9,067 nt of DNA, taken from Gammaproteobacteria bacterium (GTDB lineage: Bacteria > Pseudomonadota > Gammaproteobacteria > DSM-16500). The position numbers and the translations under genes are program-made. Every line of letters begins with the position of its first letter. Position 1 is the stretch's first letter. The notes below the pieces were generated by a model. That model did not search any database and had not been told where the DNA came from. It was given only the letters and a program-made list of their open reading frames with translations. Positions 1 to 6,290 of the stretch are shown here, in pieces. The stretch lies in assembly GCA_004322325.1 (NCBI GenBank), contig SCTP01000261.1, positions 1-9,067 on the forward strand. The letters are read 5' to 3'.

Positions 1-1
1 T

Positions 2-739
2 ATTGCTCCCACCCAGAATTATACGCATGATATAGCGAATATTCTCTCAGCCATTGATAAAAAAACACGGATTATTTTTCTGGTGAACCCTAACAATCCG
101 ACTGGAACGTATCTAACTGAACGCGAATTAACTGATTTTTTAGCGGTTATTCCACCCAATATGGTGATTGTTTTAGATGAAGCTTATTATGAATATATGG
201 ATTGTCCTGACTATCCTAAAAATTCACTTCAATTATTAGAAAAATATTCTAACCTCATTATTACCCGTACTTTTTCGAAAATATATGGTTTAGCGGGGTT
301 GCGCATTGGTTATGCTGTTAGCCATCCTGATATAGCTGAAAAATTAAATCAGGTACGCTTGCCTTTTAATATCAATTCCATTGCCACCGCAGCAGCAAAA
401 GCGGCGTTGCTCGATCAAGAGCATGTTAAACAATCGCTTTTGTTGAATCAGCAAGGATTAAAGCAATTACAGCAAGCATTTACAGCACTTAATATTGAAA
501 TGATTTCATCAGTGGGTAATTTCATTACTATTAATTTGAAAAAAGAAGCTGATGTTATTTATAAACAACTCTTGCAAGAGAATATTAGCGTGCGACCTTT
601 AAGTCCTTATGGGTTAACAACTCATTTACGCGTGTCTGTTGGAACGCAGGAACAGAATGTCCGATTGATTCATGCAATAGAAGAACTTGACTGTCTGACT
701 AACCGCAGTAGAATCCATCGCATGCAAATACTAACATAA
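2..739 (+). CDS. hisC: Histidinol-phosphate aminotransferase, 5'-truncated by window edge
   Basis: PLP-dependent fold-type I aminotransferase that interconverts histidinol phosphate and imidazole-acetol phosphate in the cytoplasm; in some bacteria it also transaminates aromatic amino-acid precursors. The frame is open from base 2, so the start lies outside the window. About 245 residues are visible against roughly 350-370 for the family. The GTG at 83 is an internal valine of the motif VNPNNPTGT, not a start. Other visible hallmarks are VLDEAYYEY (the Asp that contacts the PLP ring nitrogen, plus Tyr), the TRTFSKIYGLAG motif with the Schiff-base lysine at 278-280, GLRIGYAV, VRLPFNINS, and the C-terminal LRVSVGTQEQN. 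The protein ends in a short polar tail at TAA 737-739. Only 13 nt separate it from the next gene. No other his gene is visible, so whether it serves histidine or aromatic synthesis cannot be told here. Confidence 0.9.
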   Translation: MAPTQNYTHDIANILSAIDKKTRIIFLVNPNNPTGTYLTERELTDFLAVIPPNMVIVLDEAYYEYMDCPDYPKNSLQLLEKYSNLIITRTFSKIYGLAGLRIGYAVSHPDIAEKLNQVRLPFNINSIATAAAKAALLDQEHVKQSLLLNQQGLKQLQQAFTALNIEMISSVGNFITINLKKEADVIYKQLLQENISVRPLSPYGLTTHLRVSVGTQEQNVRLIHAIEELDCLTNRSRIHRMQILT

Positions 740-752
740 GAAGATATTGACC

Positions 753-1685
753 ATGCCATTAGTTACTCTTGAGATAAAAAAAGTTTTAAAAACTGAATTC
801 GAAAATTTACTGAAAAAAGCAGACACTAAAATTATCATTACCTATGGGGCTGATGACCTATATAATAATCCCGAATCTATCAAAGCTTATTTTAAAAACA
901 ATCTTGCTATTGATCTTGACAAATATCAGAACTCTGTTTACATCGCCAAGCCAATGGTTTATGAAAACTCCCCACTTCAAAGCCAGACCCTCTTTTGTTC
1001 GAAAAAAAGAAAAATCGAGGAGCTTATCTCGAATGACTCACTCGTGCAGGTAGATAAACAGATTAAGAAATACGAAAACCTTATACAAAAAGACGAGAAA
1101 AAAATAGCAAAAATTACCAAAGACATGACAGCGTTACAGGAAGAATATCAAGACTCCTTGCAGCTATCTGCAAAACTTAGCAAATTAACCGAGATTGAAA
1201 ATCAGCATAATACGAACCTACAAGACTATTGCAAATTCTTAGAAAGGGAAGTGGATATCATAAAGTCTTTGAATCGTTATAAAAATAATAATATCCCGCT
1301 GGAATCACTGCCTGAATCATACAAACTTCTCTTTAACCCTGACGAAACTTCCGCACAAATCAAACACTATGAAGAATTGCTAAAAGAAATGCTTCAACAA
1401 GATAAGTTGTTGATGGAAGTATTGGACCGTGATCAACAGGAAATAGAGCTAATTAAGAATCAAATTACCGCATTAACTCGTTTTCAACATCACTCCCCAC
1501 CACCAGAAGTATTATCAGAATGGATTATGGAGCACCAGATGAAACTAGAAGACACCGAGCGCAAGCACGAAAATCATAAACAGCGCCATGCAGAGCTGCA
1601 ACATAAAAAAAAATATATAAACGATATACTGAAGAGCCGTGAAGCTAACAACAATAATAATAGTAAAAAGTGGCGCAATGGGTAG
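753..1685 (+). CDS. Hypothetical coiled-coil protein, lineage-specific
   Basis: I do not recognise this 310-residue protein. A TTG at 747 would add two residues, but ATG 753 is preferred because an AAGAAG stretch lies just upstream and ATG is the stronger codon. Residues 1-65 look globular (alternating hydrophobic/charged, TYGADDLYNN). About 80-175 and 200-290 are rich in Lys, Glu, Gln and Leu with heptad-like spacing, consistent with two long coiled coils split by a proline-containing segment (PLESLPESYKLLFNPDE). A second break, HHSPPPEV, sits near 250. The C-terminus is a basic, Asn-rich tail ending KKWRNG. There is no signal peptide or membrane segment. It lies 13 nt after hisC and 17 nt before thiL, so it is probably co-transcribed. 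A secreted effector of a Legionellales pathogen or symbiont is possible from the coiled-coil style alone, but no secretion signal is demonstrable. Confidence 0.8.
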   Translation: MPLVTLEIKKVLKTEFENLLKKADTKIIITYGADDLYNNPESIKAYFKNNLAIDLDKYQNSVYIAKPMVYENSPLQSQTLFCSKKRKIEELISNDSLVQVDKQIKKYENLIQKDEKKIAKITKDMTALQEEYQDSLQLSAKLSKLTEIENQHNTNLQDYCKFLEREVDIIKSLNRYKNNNIPLESLPESYKLLFNPDETSAQIKHYEELLKEMLQQDKLLMEVLDRDQQEIELIKNQITALTRFQHHSPPPEVLSEWIMEHQMKLEDTERKHENHKQRHAELQHKKKYINDILKSREANNNNNSKKWRNG

Positions 1686-1702
1686 GGGGCTGATTTTTTA
1701 GC

Positions 1703-2638
1703 ATGACTGAATTTGAGCTCATCAAGCATTATTTCGCGCAACAATCGTTACATCGTCCCGATGTCATGCTTGGCATTGGAGACGATGCAGCTATCCTCAG
1801 CATCCCAGCCGGCATGGAGTTGGCTGTCACCACCGATACCCTTGCGCTTGATGTTCATTTTCCCGCCTCCGCCTCACCCTATGATATTGGTTATAAATCA
1901 CTCGCTGTGAACTTGAGCGATTTAGCCGCCATGGGTGCAACACCTGCCTGGGTGACATTAGCCATCACGTTACCACAAGCTGACGAAAGCTGGATTCACT
2001 CTTTTTGTGATGGCTTCTTTACTCTCGCCAACCGCTATCAGGTGCAACTCATCGGCGGCGATTTAACCCATGGCCCACTTGCCATCACCGTCCAAGCCAT
2101 AGGCTTTATCCCCACTCGCAAAGCAATATTACGCTCCGGCGCTAAAGCGGGCGACCTTATCTATGTGACTGGCACATTAGGGGAGGCTGGTTTAGCGCTA
2201 TTGTCTCTACAAGGAAAAGCCTCACCCGTTCCCGAAGACATCCTCACCCGCCTCCATCGCCCCGAACCGCGCGTGACGGTGGGAGAAGCGATAAGGGACA
2301 TTGCTCATGCAGCCATTGATATTTCCGATGGCTTAACCGCCGATTTAGGGCACATCCTGGAGCAAAGCCACGTAGGCGCCATTATTTATGTCGATCAGCT
2401 GCCTTTGTCTCACCTCCCCCACGAGGGAGGAATTCATCTTGCACTCACGGCTGGCGATGATTATGAATTATGCTTTACAATCCCTACCGACAAACGTGCA
2501 GAATTGGAAGCGAAATTAACCGCCCTTTCCTGCCGTTATACCTGTATTGGCACGATTACAGAGCAAACTGGCTTAGACTTACGTTATCAAAATGGGAAAA
2601 AATATCATGGTCAAATTGGCGGTTACCAGCACTTTTAA
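1703..2638 (+). CDS. thiL: Thiamine-monophosphate kinase
   Basis: Phosphorylates thiamine monophosphate with ATP to give thiamine diphosphate, the last step of cofactor synthesis, in the cytoplasm. The 311-residue product has the family order throughout: EFELIKHYF at the N-terminus, GIGDDAAIL (about 24-32, metal/ATP site), TTDTL (43-47), the SLAVNLSDLAAMGATP segment (66-81), IGGDLTHG (117-124), GAKAGDLIYVTGTLGEAG (146-163), RPEPRV (186-191), AIDISDGL (204-211) and TAGDDYELCF (249-258). The usual VEGVHF after TDTL reads ALDVHF here, a mild variation. The ATG is preceded at a slightly long distance by TAGGGGG (1683-1689), which also contains the stop codon of the previous gene. The 3' end overlaps pgpA, the classic gammaproteobacterial thiL-pgpA pairing; the usual upstream nusB is absent and replaced by the coiled-coil gene. 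Confidence 0.96.
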   Translation: MTEFELIKHYFAQQSLHRPDVMLGIGDDAAILSIPAGMELAVTTDTLALDVHFPASASPYDIGYKSLAVNLSDLAAMGATPAWVTLAITLPQADESWIHSFCDGFFTLANRYQVQLIGGDLTHGPLAITVQAIGFIPTRKAILRSGAKAGDLIYVTGTLGEAGLALLSLQGKASPVPEDILTRLHRPEPRVTVGEAIRDIAHAAIDISDGLTADLGHILEQSHVGAIIYVDQLPLSHLPHEGGIHLALTAGDDYELCFTIPTDKRAELEAKLTALSCRYTCIGTITEQTGLDLRYQNGKKYHGQIGGYQHF

Positions 2639-3119
2639 AACCATTCCTCCTCTTCCTGATAACATCTGGCAGCGTCCGCTTTATTTTATTGCCTTTGGCT
2701 TTGGCAGCGGCACGCTTCCTATCGCCCCTGGCACGTTTGGCACGCTCATGGCGATTCCCTTTTATCTTCTATTTCAATCCTTGCCATTACCACTCTATCT
2801 CCTTTTCGTCCTCCTCTTTACCGCGTTAAGCTGCTGGATTTGCGAACGTGTTAGCCGCGAGATCCAGGTACACGATCATCCTGGGATGTGCATTGACGAA
2901 TTCGCCGGTTTTTTTGTGACGATGATTAACGCACCGCATGGCTGGTTGTGGATTCTCCTTGGTTTCCTTTTATTTCGTTTATTTGATATCTGGAAACCTT
3001 GGCCAATTCGAGATATTGACAAGAAAATGCACAATGGCATTGGTATTGTATTAGATGATATAGTGGCTGGGCTTTACGCATTAATCATCATCCAAATAAT
3101 AGCGAGGATATTTTCATGA
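2607..3119 (+). CDS. pgpA: Phosphatidylglycerophosphatase A
   Basis: Inner-membrane phosphatase that removes phosphate from phosphatidylglycerol phosphate to make phosphatidylglycerol. Hallmarks in order: AFGFGSGTLPIAPGTFGTL, a hydrophobic pair of helices, then HDHPGMCIDEFAGFF with the acidic metal-binding residues, FRLFDIWKPWPIRDID, and NGIGIVLDDIVAGLYA followed by a last membrane helix. Two starts are possible: ATG 2592 (175 residues) lacks a ribosome-binding site, while ATG 2607 (170 residues) follows a weak GGGAA, so 2607 is preferred. Either gives a length close to the E. coli protein (about 170). Translation begins inside the end of thiL, indicating coupling. Its stop overlaps the next start as ATGA. 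Confidence 0.95.
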   Translation: MVKLAVTSTFKTIPPLPDNIWQRPLYFIAFGFGSGTLPIAPGTFGTLMAIPFYLLFQSLPLPLYLLFVLLFTALSCWICERVSREIQVHDHPGMCIDEFAGFFVTMINAPHGWLWILLGFLLFRLFDIWKPWPIRDIDKKMHNGIGIVLDDIVAGLYALIIIQIIARIFS

Positions 3120-3523
3120 CCCAATGGTTACCCGCTGCTTTACTTGCCCTTCTTAGTTTCGGTTTATGGGGCTTATTCACCAAACTCGCCATCGTTTACA
3201 TTGATTCAAAAAGTGCGCTTGTTTTTCAAACGGTGGGGGTTGTGATTGTCGGGCTGATTACCATGGGAATGTTAAACTTCAAACCAGCGACTGATATCAA
3301 AGGATTAAGTTTTGGTTTACTCACAGGGCTTGCTTATGGGATAGGCTGCTTGTTTTATTTTATCGCTGCGGATAAGGGCAAGATCATCACGGTGGTGACG
3401 TTGACGGCGCTTTATCCATTGGTCACGATTATTTTATCGTATTTCTTATTGCGCGAAGCTGTCACCCTCAAACAATGCGTCGGGATTTTTCTTGCTTTGG
3501 CGGCGATTTATTTTATGTCGTGA
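3116..3523 (+). CDS. Half-size EamA/DMT-family membrane transporter
   Basis: A 135-residue, very hydrophobic protein with about five membrane helices (roughly residues 5-24, 33-53, 65-86, 89-111, 116-134). The segment YPLVTIILSYFLLREAVTLK followed by GIFLALAAIYF is the typical end of one EamA domain. Most EamA proteins carry two such domains in about 300 residues; this has one, so it presumably works as a dimer, like small drug/metabolite carriers. GAGGA at 3104-3108 is the ribosome-binding site, and the ATG overlaps the pgpA stop (ATGA), suggesting coupled translation. Substrate is unknown; sharing a transcript with thiL and pgpA does not define it. No hairpin terminator is evident in the 46 nt before the convergent higA. 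Confidence 0.85.
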   Translation: MTQWLPAALLALLSFGLWGLFTKLAIVYIDSKSALVFQTVGVVIVGLITMGMLNFKPATDIKGLSFGLLTGLAYGIGCLFYFIAADKGKIITVVTLTALYPLVTIILSYFLLREAVTLKQCVGIFLALAAIYFMS

Positions 3524-3569
3524 GATATTCATTTCTAATACTTTGACCCCACCAAACTCCGACCTAACA

Positions 3570-3884
3570 TTAAGCAGCTTTAGGCTCAAGATGAACAACC
3601 TTTTTTATTCCAGATTTTCTTAACATATCATTTAAAAATACCTCAACAAAGGCTTCGTATGGATAACCTAAGGCGCGAGCAATTTTGATAGCCATTTCCA
3701 AACTAATATTAGCTTTGTCTTTTTCAACTGCATTAATAAATTGGCGAGACACATGCATACGTTTAGCAAGTTCAGTTTGAGATATTTCATCACATTCTCG
3801 AATATCTCTAACAAATTCACCAAAGGAAGATTTGAGAACATCTTTAAGCGCTTCTCGTGCAGACACGGTTTTCTTAGTAGTCAT
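3570..3884 (-). CDS. higA: HigA-like antitoxin, XRE-family HTH regulator
   Basis: Antidote and autorepressor of the upstream toxin. The 104-residue product has a helix-turn-helix at about residues 36-75 (SQTELAKRMHVSRQFINAVE, then ISLEMAIKIARALGYP), the classic Xre/Cro fold that binds the operator. A basic N-terminal extension (residues 1-25) precedes it, and a C-terminal segment, about 80-104, probably contacts the toxin. The start ATG lies inside the end of higB (11-nt overlap), with GAGGTG upstream as ribosome-binding site, so translation is coupled. Toxin-first order is characteristic of higBA rather than relBE. Regulation probably runs through the palindrome at 4199-4219. Confidence 0.88.
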   Translation of the reverse strand: MTTKKTVSAREALKDVLKSSFGEFVRDIRECDEISQTELAKRMHVSRQFINAVEKDKANISLEMAIKIARALGYPYEAFVEVFLNDMLRKSGIKKVVHLEPKAA

Positions 3885-4152
3885 GTGGCATCACCTCTTC
3901 AATAAGTACAAATTCAATTTTTTTATTGATAATGCGGTAAATGGCTCTCCATTGCCTGTTAAGACGTATTGAACGTTGGCCTTGCCTCTCACCTTTTAAG
4001 GGCTCATCATGATATCCAGCTATTTTTCTTACCTCGTTAAGCCCTCTTTCTTCAACTGCTGCAACCCAAGTAAAAAGTTTTTTCTTGATTGGTAAAGGGA
4101 TTTTGTGAAAGCTCTTCTTTACATTAATACCAACTTCTACAACCCGGATCAC
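3874..4152 (-). CDS. higB: HigB-like toxin, RelE/ParE superfamily
   Basis: Predicted ribosome-dependent mRNA endonuclease of the HigB group, 92 residues. Family features are the basic helical N-terminal half (KKSFHKIPLPIKKKL), GYHDEPLKG (46-54), the conserved strand RSIRLNRQWRAIY (60-72), and the C-terminal EEVMPHDY with the His-Asp-Tyr ending typical of HigB. The start is GTG (4150-4152), supported by AGGAG six bases upstream. No frameshift or missing catalytic region is apparent, so the module looks intact. It is transcribed toward the convergent eamA gene and followed by higA. Confidence 0.88.
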   Translation of the reverse strand: MIRVVEVGINVKKSFHKIPLPIKKKLFTWVAAVEERGLNEVRKIAGYHDEPLKGERQGQRSIRLNRQWRAIYRIINKKIEFVLIEEVMPHDY

Positions 4153-4175
4153 GCCAGTCTCCTGCTTTTTATTTA

Positions 4176-4204
4176 ATGTTAGGATATGTATCTCTGTTTG
4201 TCAA
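4176..4204 (-). promoter_or_regulatory. Sigma-70-type promoter of higBA
   Basis: Read on the minus strand: TTGACA (4204-4199, perfect -35), a 17-nt spacer, then TAACAT (4181-4176, 4 of 6 matches to TATAAT). The predicted start point is a few bases before the AGGAG of higB, giving a very short leader. Confidence 0.72.
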
Positions 4205-4219
4205 TAAAATTTATTGACA
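4199..4219. promoter_or_regulatory. 21-bp palindromic operator over the higBA -35 box
   Basis: Perfect inverted repeat with 10-bp arms (TGTCAATAAA / TTTATTGACA) around a single central base. The left arm contains the minus-strand -35 box, so a bound HigA dimer would block the polymerase. The mirror arm contains a second TTGACA on the plus strand, but no gene follows it. Confidence 0.75.
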
Positions 4220-4288
4220 TAACATTTAAACTGCTTATGGGTTCTAAATTTTGCCCATTTTTCATAAAAGGTGGGTAAATTAAGATTA

Positions 4289-4331
4289 CCTTCGCCCCTC
4301 AACACCAATTCATAAAATCTCAGGGCGAAGG
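4289..4331 (-). terminator. GC-rich hairpin downstream of the ferritin-like gene
   Basis: CCTTCGCCC (4289-4297) and GGGCGAAGG (4323-4331) form a perfect 9-bp stem with a 25-nt loop, 10 nt beyond the stop of the ferritin-like gene. The loop is long and no solid T-run follows on the minus strand (TAATCTTAATTT), so it is a weak terminator or a 3'-end stabilising hairpin. Confidence 0.45.
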
Positions 4332-4341
4332 AATGATACCA

Positions 4342-4797
4342 TCACACCGTACGTTCCACATTCCACTTTTGCAACGTCACTTGAATATAATTCAAATGCC
4401 GCTGCTCATCCCCATAGTTTTTCTGCAGCAGCGCAATCACTTCCGGTGGAAAATCAGCATTTTCGGTCAAGGCTTTTTTGTAATTTTTATTCGTTGTTTT
4501 CTCATTAAACTCCATCGCCCTTAACGCACCACGTGTGCCCGTAATGCTACGTAATGCCGTAAAACCTTCGATAATAAACCCTTTAAAATCTTTACTTCTT
4601 TCCGGCGGGGTTCCACCATAATTTTTGATCATTTCACTTAAGTCATCAATATGGCGAAGATGATCATTGCGAAAAGAATCAATGCTCTGATAAATCGTTT
4701 TCTCCTCAATTTTTTCTAATGCTTGCTCATACGCGCAAACAGCATCAATATCCAATTGCGCTAAGTCTGTTAATACTGTCACAATATCATTTTTCAT
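4342..4797 (-). CDS. Ferritin-like four-helix-bundle protein (DUF2383/PA2169 family)
   Basis: A 151-residue protein, almost all helix: DIVTVLTDLAQLDIDAVCAY, a second helix with FRNDHLRHIDDL, a third with RGALRAMEFNEKTTNKNYKKA, and a fourth with GDEQRHLNYIQ. The spaced His, Glu and Tyr residues, especially the EQRH motif, resemble the metal-ligand pattern of the ferritin/rubrerythrin-like superfamily. Members of the PA2169 family carry the domain named DUF2383 and have no firmly established function; stress-related iron or redox handling is inferred. ATG 4809 would add four residues, but GGAG spaced six bases before ATG 4797 decides the start. It lies 21 nt after the dehydrogenase gene and is probably its operon partner. 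Confidence 0.82.
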   Translation of the reverse strand: MKNDIVTVLTDLAQLDIDAVCAYEQALEKIEEKTIYQSIDSFRNDHLRHIDDLSEMIKNYGGTPPERSKDFKGFIIEGFTALRSITGTRGALRAMEFNEKTTNKNYKKALTENADFPPEVIALLQKNYGDEQRHLNYIQVTLQKWNVERTV

Positions 4798-4818
4798 AGT
4801 CATCTCCATTTGTTTTAA

Positions 4819-5673
4819 TTAACCATTTATAATCGTTCCACCATTCGGATGCAGCACTTGCCCCGTAATATAAGAAGCATCATCTGAAGCAAGATAAACA
4901 TAACAAGGCGCCACTTCCCTCGGCTGCCCCGGCCGTTGCAAAGGCACATCACCACCAAAAGTTTGCACATCTTCAGCAGGAAAAGTCGATGGAATTAACG
5001 GCGTCCAAATAGGGCCTGGTGCGACCGCATTCACACGAATCCCTCTTTGCGCTAAATGCCGCGCCAACGAGCGAGTAAAACTGATAATGGCACCTTTGGT
5101 AGAAGAATAATCAATTAAGCGTGGGTTACCTACATAAGCAGTCACTGACGAAGTATTAATAATGCTGCTTCCTGGTTTCATATGCGGTAAAGCTAATTTC
5201 GCCAAATAAAAATATGCAAATATATTCGTTCTAAACGTACGCTCTAATTGCTCCACTGTAATATTCTCAAAATCACTTTGAACATGCTGCTCACCCGCAT
5301 TGTTAACCAAAATATCTAATCGACCAAAATGACTCATCGTTTCATCAATAATTCGCTGACAAAAATGAATATCGCCCACATCACCTGCAAGACATACACA
5401 CTCTTTCCCTATGTGATTCACCATCTTTTTTGTCGCGACCGCATCTTCTGTCTCATCAAGATACGCAATCACCACATCCGCTCCTTCCAGTGCATAACAA
5501 AAAGCCACTGCACGACCTATACCGCTATCACCTCCTGTAATAATAGCGACTTTATCTTCCAATTTACGACAAGAATGATAATTACCACCTAGCGACTCAG
5601 GCAAGGGATACATTTCTGATTCAATCCCAGGTTGTCTATTTTGATGCTGCGGCGGAAGCGTCGTCTCAGTCAT
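4819..5673 (-). CDS. SDR-family NAD(P)-dependent oxidoreductase, YghA/YdaD type
   Basis: Classical short-chain dehydrogenase of 284 residues with the N-terminal extension (about 40 residues, Pro-rich, MYPLPESLGG) of the YghA/general-stress-protein-39 group. Visible motifs: nucleotide-binding TGGDSGIG (46-53), the GDVGD acidic turn (98-102), NNAG (124-127), the catalytic IINTSSVTAY serine (171-180), YSSTK with Tyr189 and Lys193, and the VNAVAPGPIWTPLIP loop. The C-terminus (ITGQVLHPNGG) fits the family. Substrate is unknown; homologous groups act on sugars, alcohols or aldehydes and are often stress-induced. The ATG is preceded by AAGGAG. Position upstream of the ferritin-like gene and divergent from the KGG-repeat gene supports a stress role by context only. 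Confidence 0.93.
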   Translation of the reverse strand: MTETTLPPQHQNRQPGIESEMYPLPESLGGNYHSCRKLEDKVAIITGGDSGIGRAVAFCYALEGADVVIAYLDETEDAVATKKMVNHIGKECVCLAGDVGDIHFCQRIIDETMSHFGRLDILVNNAGEQHVQSDFENITVEQLERTFRTNIFAYFYLAKLALPHMKPGSSIINTSSVTAYVGNPRLIDYSSTKGAIISFTRSLARHLAQRGIRVNAVAPGPIWTPLIPSTFPAEDVQTFGGDVPLQRPGQPREVAPCYVYLASDDASYITGQVLHPNGGTIING

Positions 5674-5709
5674 AAAGCTCCTTGCTCTAATTAATTAATG
5701 AATAGTTTT

Positions 5710-5715
5710 ATTATA
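5710..5715 (-). promoter_or_regulatory. Probable -10 box for the dehydrogenase operon
   Basis: On the minus strand the sequence reads CCTATAATAA, containing a perfect TATAAT at 5715-5710, about 36 nt upstream of the start codon. No good TTGACA-like box lies 16-18 nt further up. The cytosine before TATAAT and the poor -35 would suit a stationary-phase sigma factor, but this is only suggestive. Confidence 0.5.
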
Positions 5716-5852
5716 GGAAACGATAATAGAATATCTCCTTCGGACACTTCCTATACGTATTAGTAAAATCACTTAATTGATTAAAAGTATCTAAGTATGT
5801 TTTTTATAACTTCATAAAGAAATATTTTTTTATGCTGTAACCTGTATCAGCG

Positions 5853-5881
5853 TTGTCACAGTAAACTGACACGCTTATAAT
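5853..5881 (+). promoter_or_regulatory. Strong promoter of the KGG-repeat gene
   Basis: TTGTCA (5853-5858), a 17-nt spacer and TATAAT (5876-5881): one mismatch from the sigma-70 consensus. The -35 and spacer also hold an inverted pair, TGTCA (5854-5858) and TGACA (5867-5871), separated by 8 nt, a possible regulator site. The leader to the ATG is about 50 nt. Confidence 0.75.
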
Positions 5882-5936
5882 GAAAACCATAAAAAAATAA
5901 TTTCATCTTCTTATCAAAAAATTTGAGGAGGTTATT

Positions 5937-6239
5937 ATGTCAGGCACATCACCAGGTGGAAAAAAAGCAGCTCAAACGCGTGGGCGTGAAAGCTTAAGCG
6001 CCGCAGGAAAAAAAGGTGCGGAAGCAAGAACGCATGTAAGCAGAGTAGAAGGCGGAAGAAAAGCCGCTCAAACACGGGGGCATGAAAGCTTAAGTGAAGC
6101 AGGAAGAAAAGGTGCAGAGTCTCGTACACACGAAAGTAGAGTGGAAGGAGGGAGAAAAGCCGCGCAAACGCGTGGACACGAAAGCTTAAGTGAAGCAGGA
6201 AGAAAAGGAGGCCAACACTCACATGATCGTGAAAAGTAA
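5937..6239 (+). CDS. KGG-repeat stress protein (YciG/GsiB-like)
   Basis: A small, extremely hydrophilic 100-residue protein made of near-identical repeats: GGRKAAQTRGHESLSEAGRKGAESRTHESRVE and variants. Each 32-residue unit divides into two related 16-residue halves, each beginning G-(K/R)-K-(A/G)-A, the KGG 'stress-induced' motif found in E. coli YciG and Bacillus GsiB. It lacks cysteine, tryptophan and tyrosine and has almost no large hydrophobics, so it is expected to be disordered and possibly hydrophilin-like, protecting against drying or osmotic stress (inference from the family). GAGGAGG (5925-5931), five bases before the ATG, is a strong ribosome-binding site. With a near-consensus promoter and a strong terminator it is a self-contained, probably highly expressed gene. 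Confidence 0.92.
   Translation: MSGTSPGGKKAAQTRGRESLSAAGKKGAEARTHVSRVEGGRKAAQTRGHESLSEAGRKGAESRTHESRVEGGRKAAQTRGHESLSEAGRKGGQHSHDREK
5955..6236 (+). repeat. Three 96-bp tandem repeats inside the KGG gene
   Basis: Units at 5955-6050, 6051-6146 and 6147-6236 (the last diverges after about 20 codons). Units two and three are closer to each other than to unit one: for example GAAAGCTTAAGTGAAGCAGG is shared exactly, while unit one has GCGCC in place of TGAAG. This suggests recent duplication of the middle unit. Confidence 0.88.
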
Positions 6240-6259
6240 TAATCAAGTGTTTGAGAGGT

Positions 6260-6290
6260 AAATAGGGGCAAGTAGCCCCTATTTTTTTAT
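6260..6290 (+). terminator. Rho-independent terminator of the KGG gene
   Basis: AAATAGGGGC (6260-6269), loop AAGTA, GCCCCTATTT (6275-6284): a perfect 10-bp stem that runs straight into a T-run ending at 6288. It lies 20 nt after the stop codon. Confidence 0.93.

Larger units (their letters stand above)
3563..4183. repeat. 11-bp inverted repeat bracketing the toxin-antitoxin genes
   Basis: CCTAACATTAA at 3563-3573 recurs as its exact reverse complement at 4173-4183. The left copy overlaps the last codon of higA; the right copy overlaps the -10 box of the module's promoter. A third, degenerate copy (CATAACATTTAA) lies at 4218-4229 beside the operator palindrome. This may be a remnant of insertion, a regulator-binding sequence, or chance in AT-rich DNA. 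Confidence 0.4.

Noticed and set aside
747..752. TTG start two codons before ATG 753
   Set aside because: A TTG only two codons ahead of an ATG adds nothing conserved, and the upstream purine stretch suits the ATG better.
844..1053. Short plus-strand frame inside the coiled-coil gene
   Set aside because: Shadow frame without a ribosome-binding site; the larger frame is longer and correctly spaced to its neighbours.
2470..2829. Open plus-strand frame across the thiL-pgpA junction
   Set aside because: It overlaps two well-supported genes in another frame and has no recognisable domain.
4214..4241. Plus-strand promoter starting with TTGACA in the operator
   Set aside because: The hexamer is a by-product of the palindrome. 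No good -10 box lies at the right distance and no plus-strand gene follows.
5935..6246. Stop-free minus-strand frame of 103 codons opposite the KGG gene
   Set aside because: It arises because the repeats lack codons whose complements are stops. The product is a Leu/Phe/His-rich nonsense repeat, and the plus-strand gene has a strong promoter, ribosome-binding site and family match.
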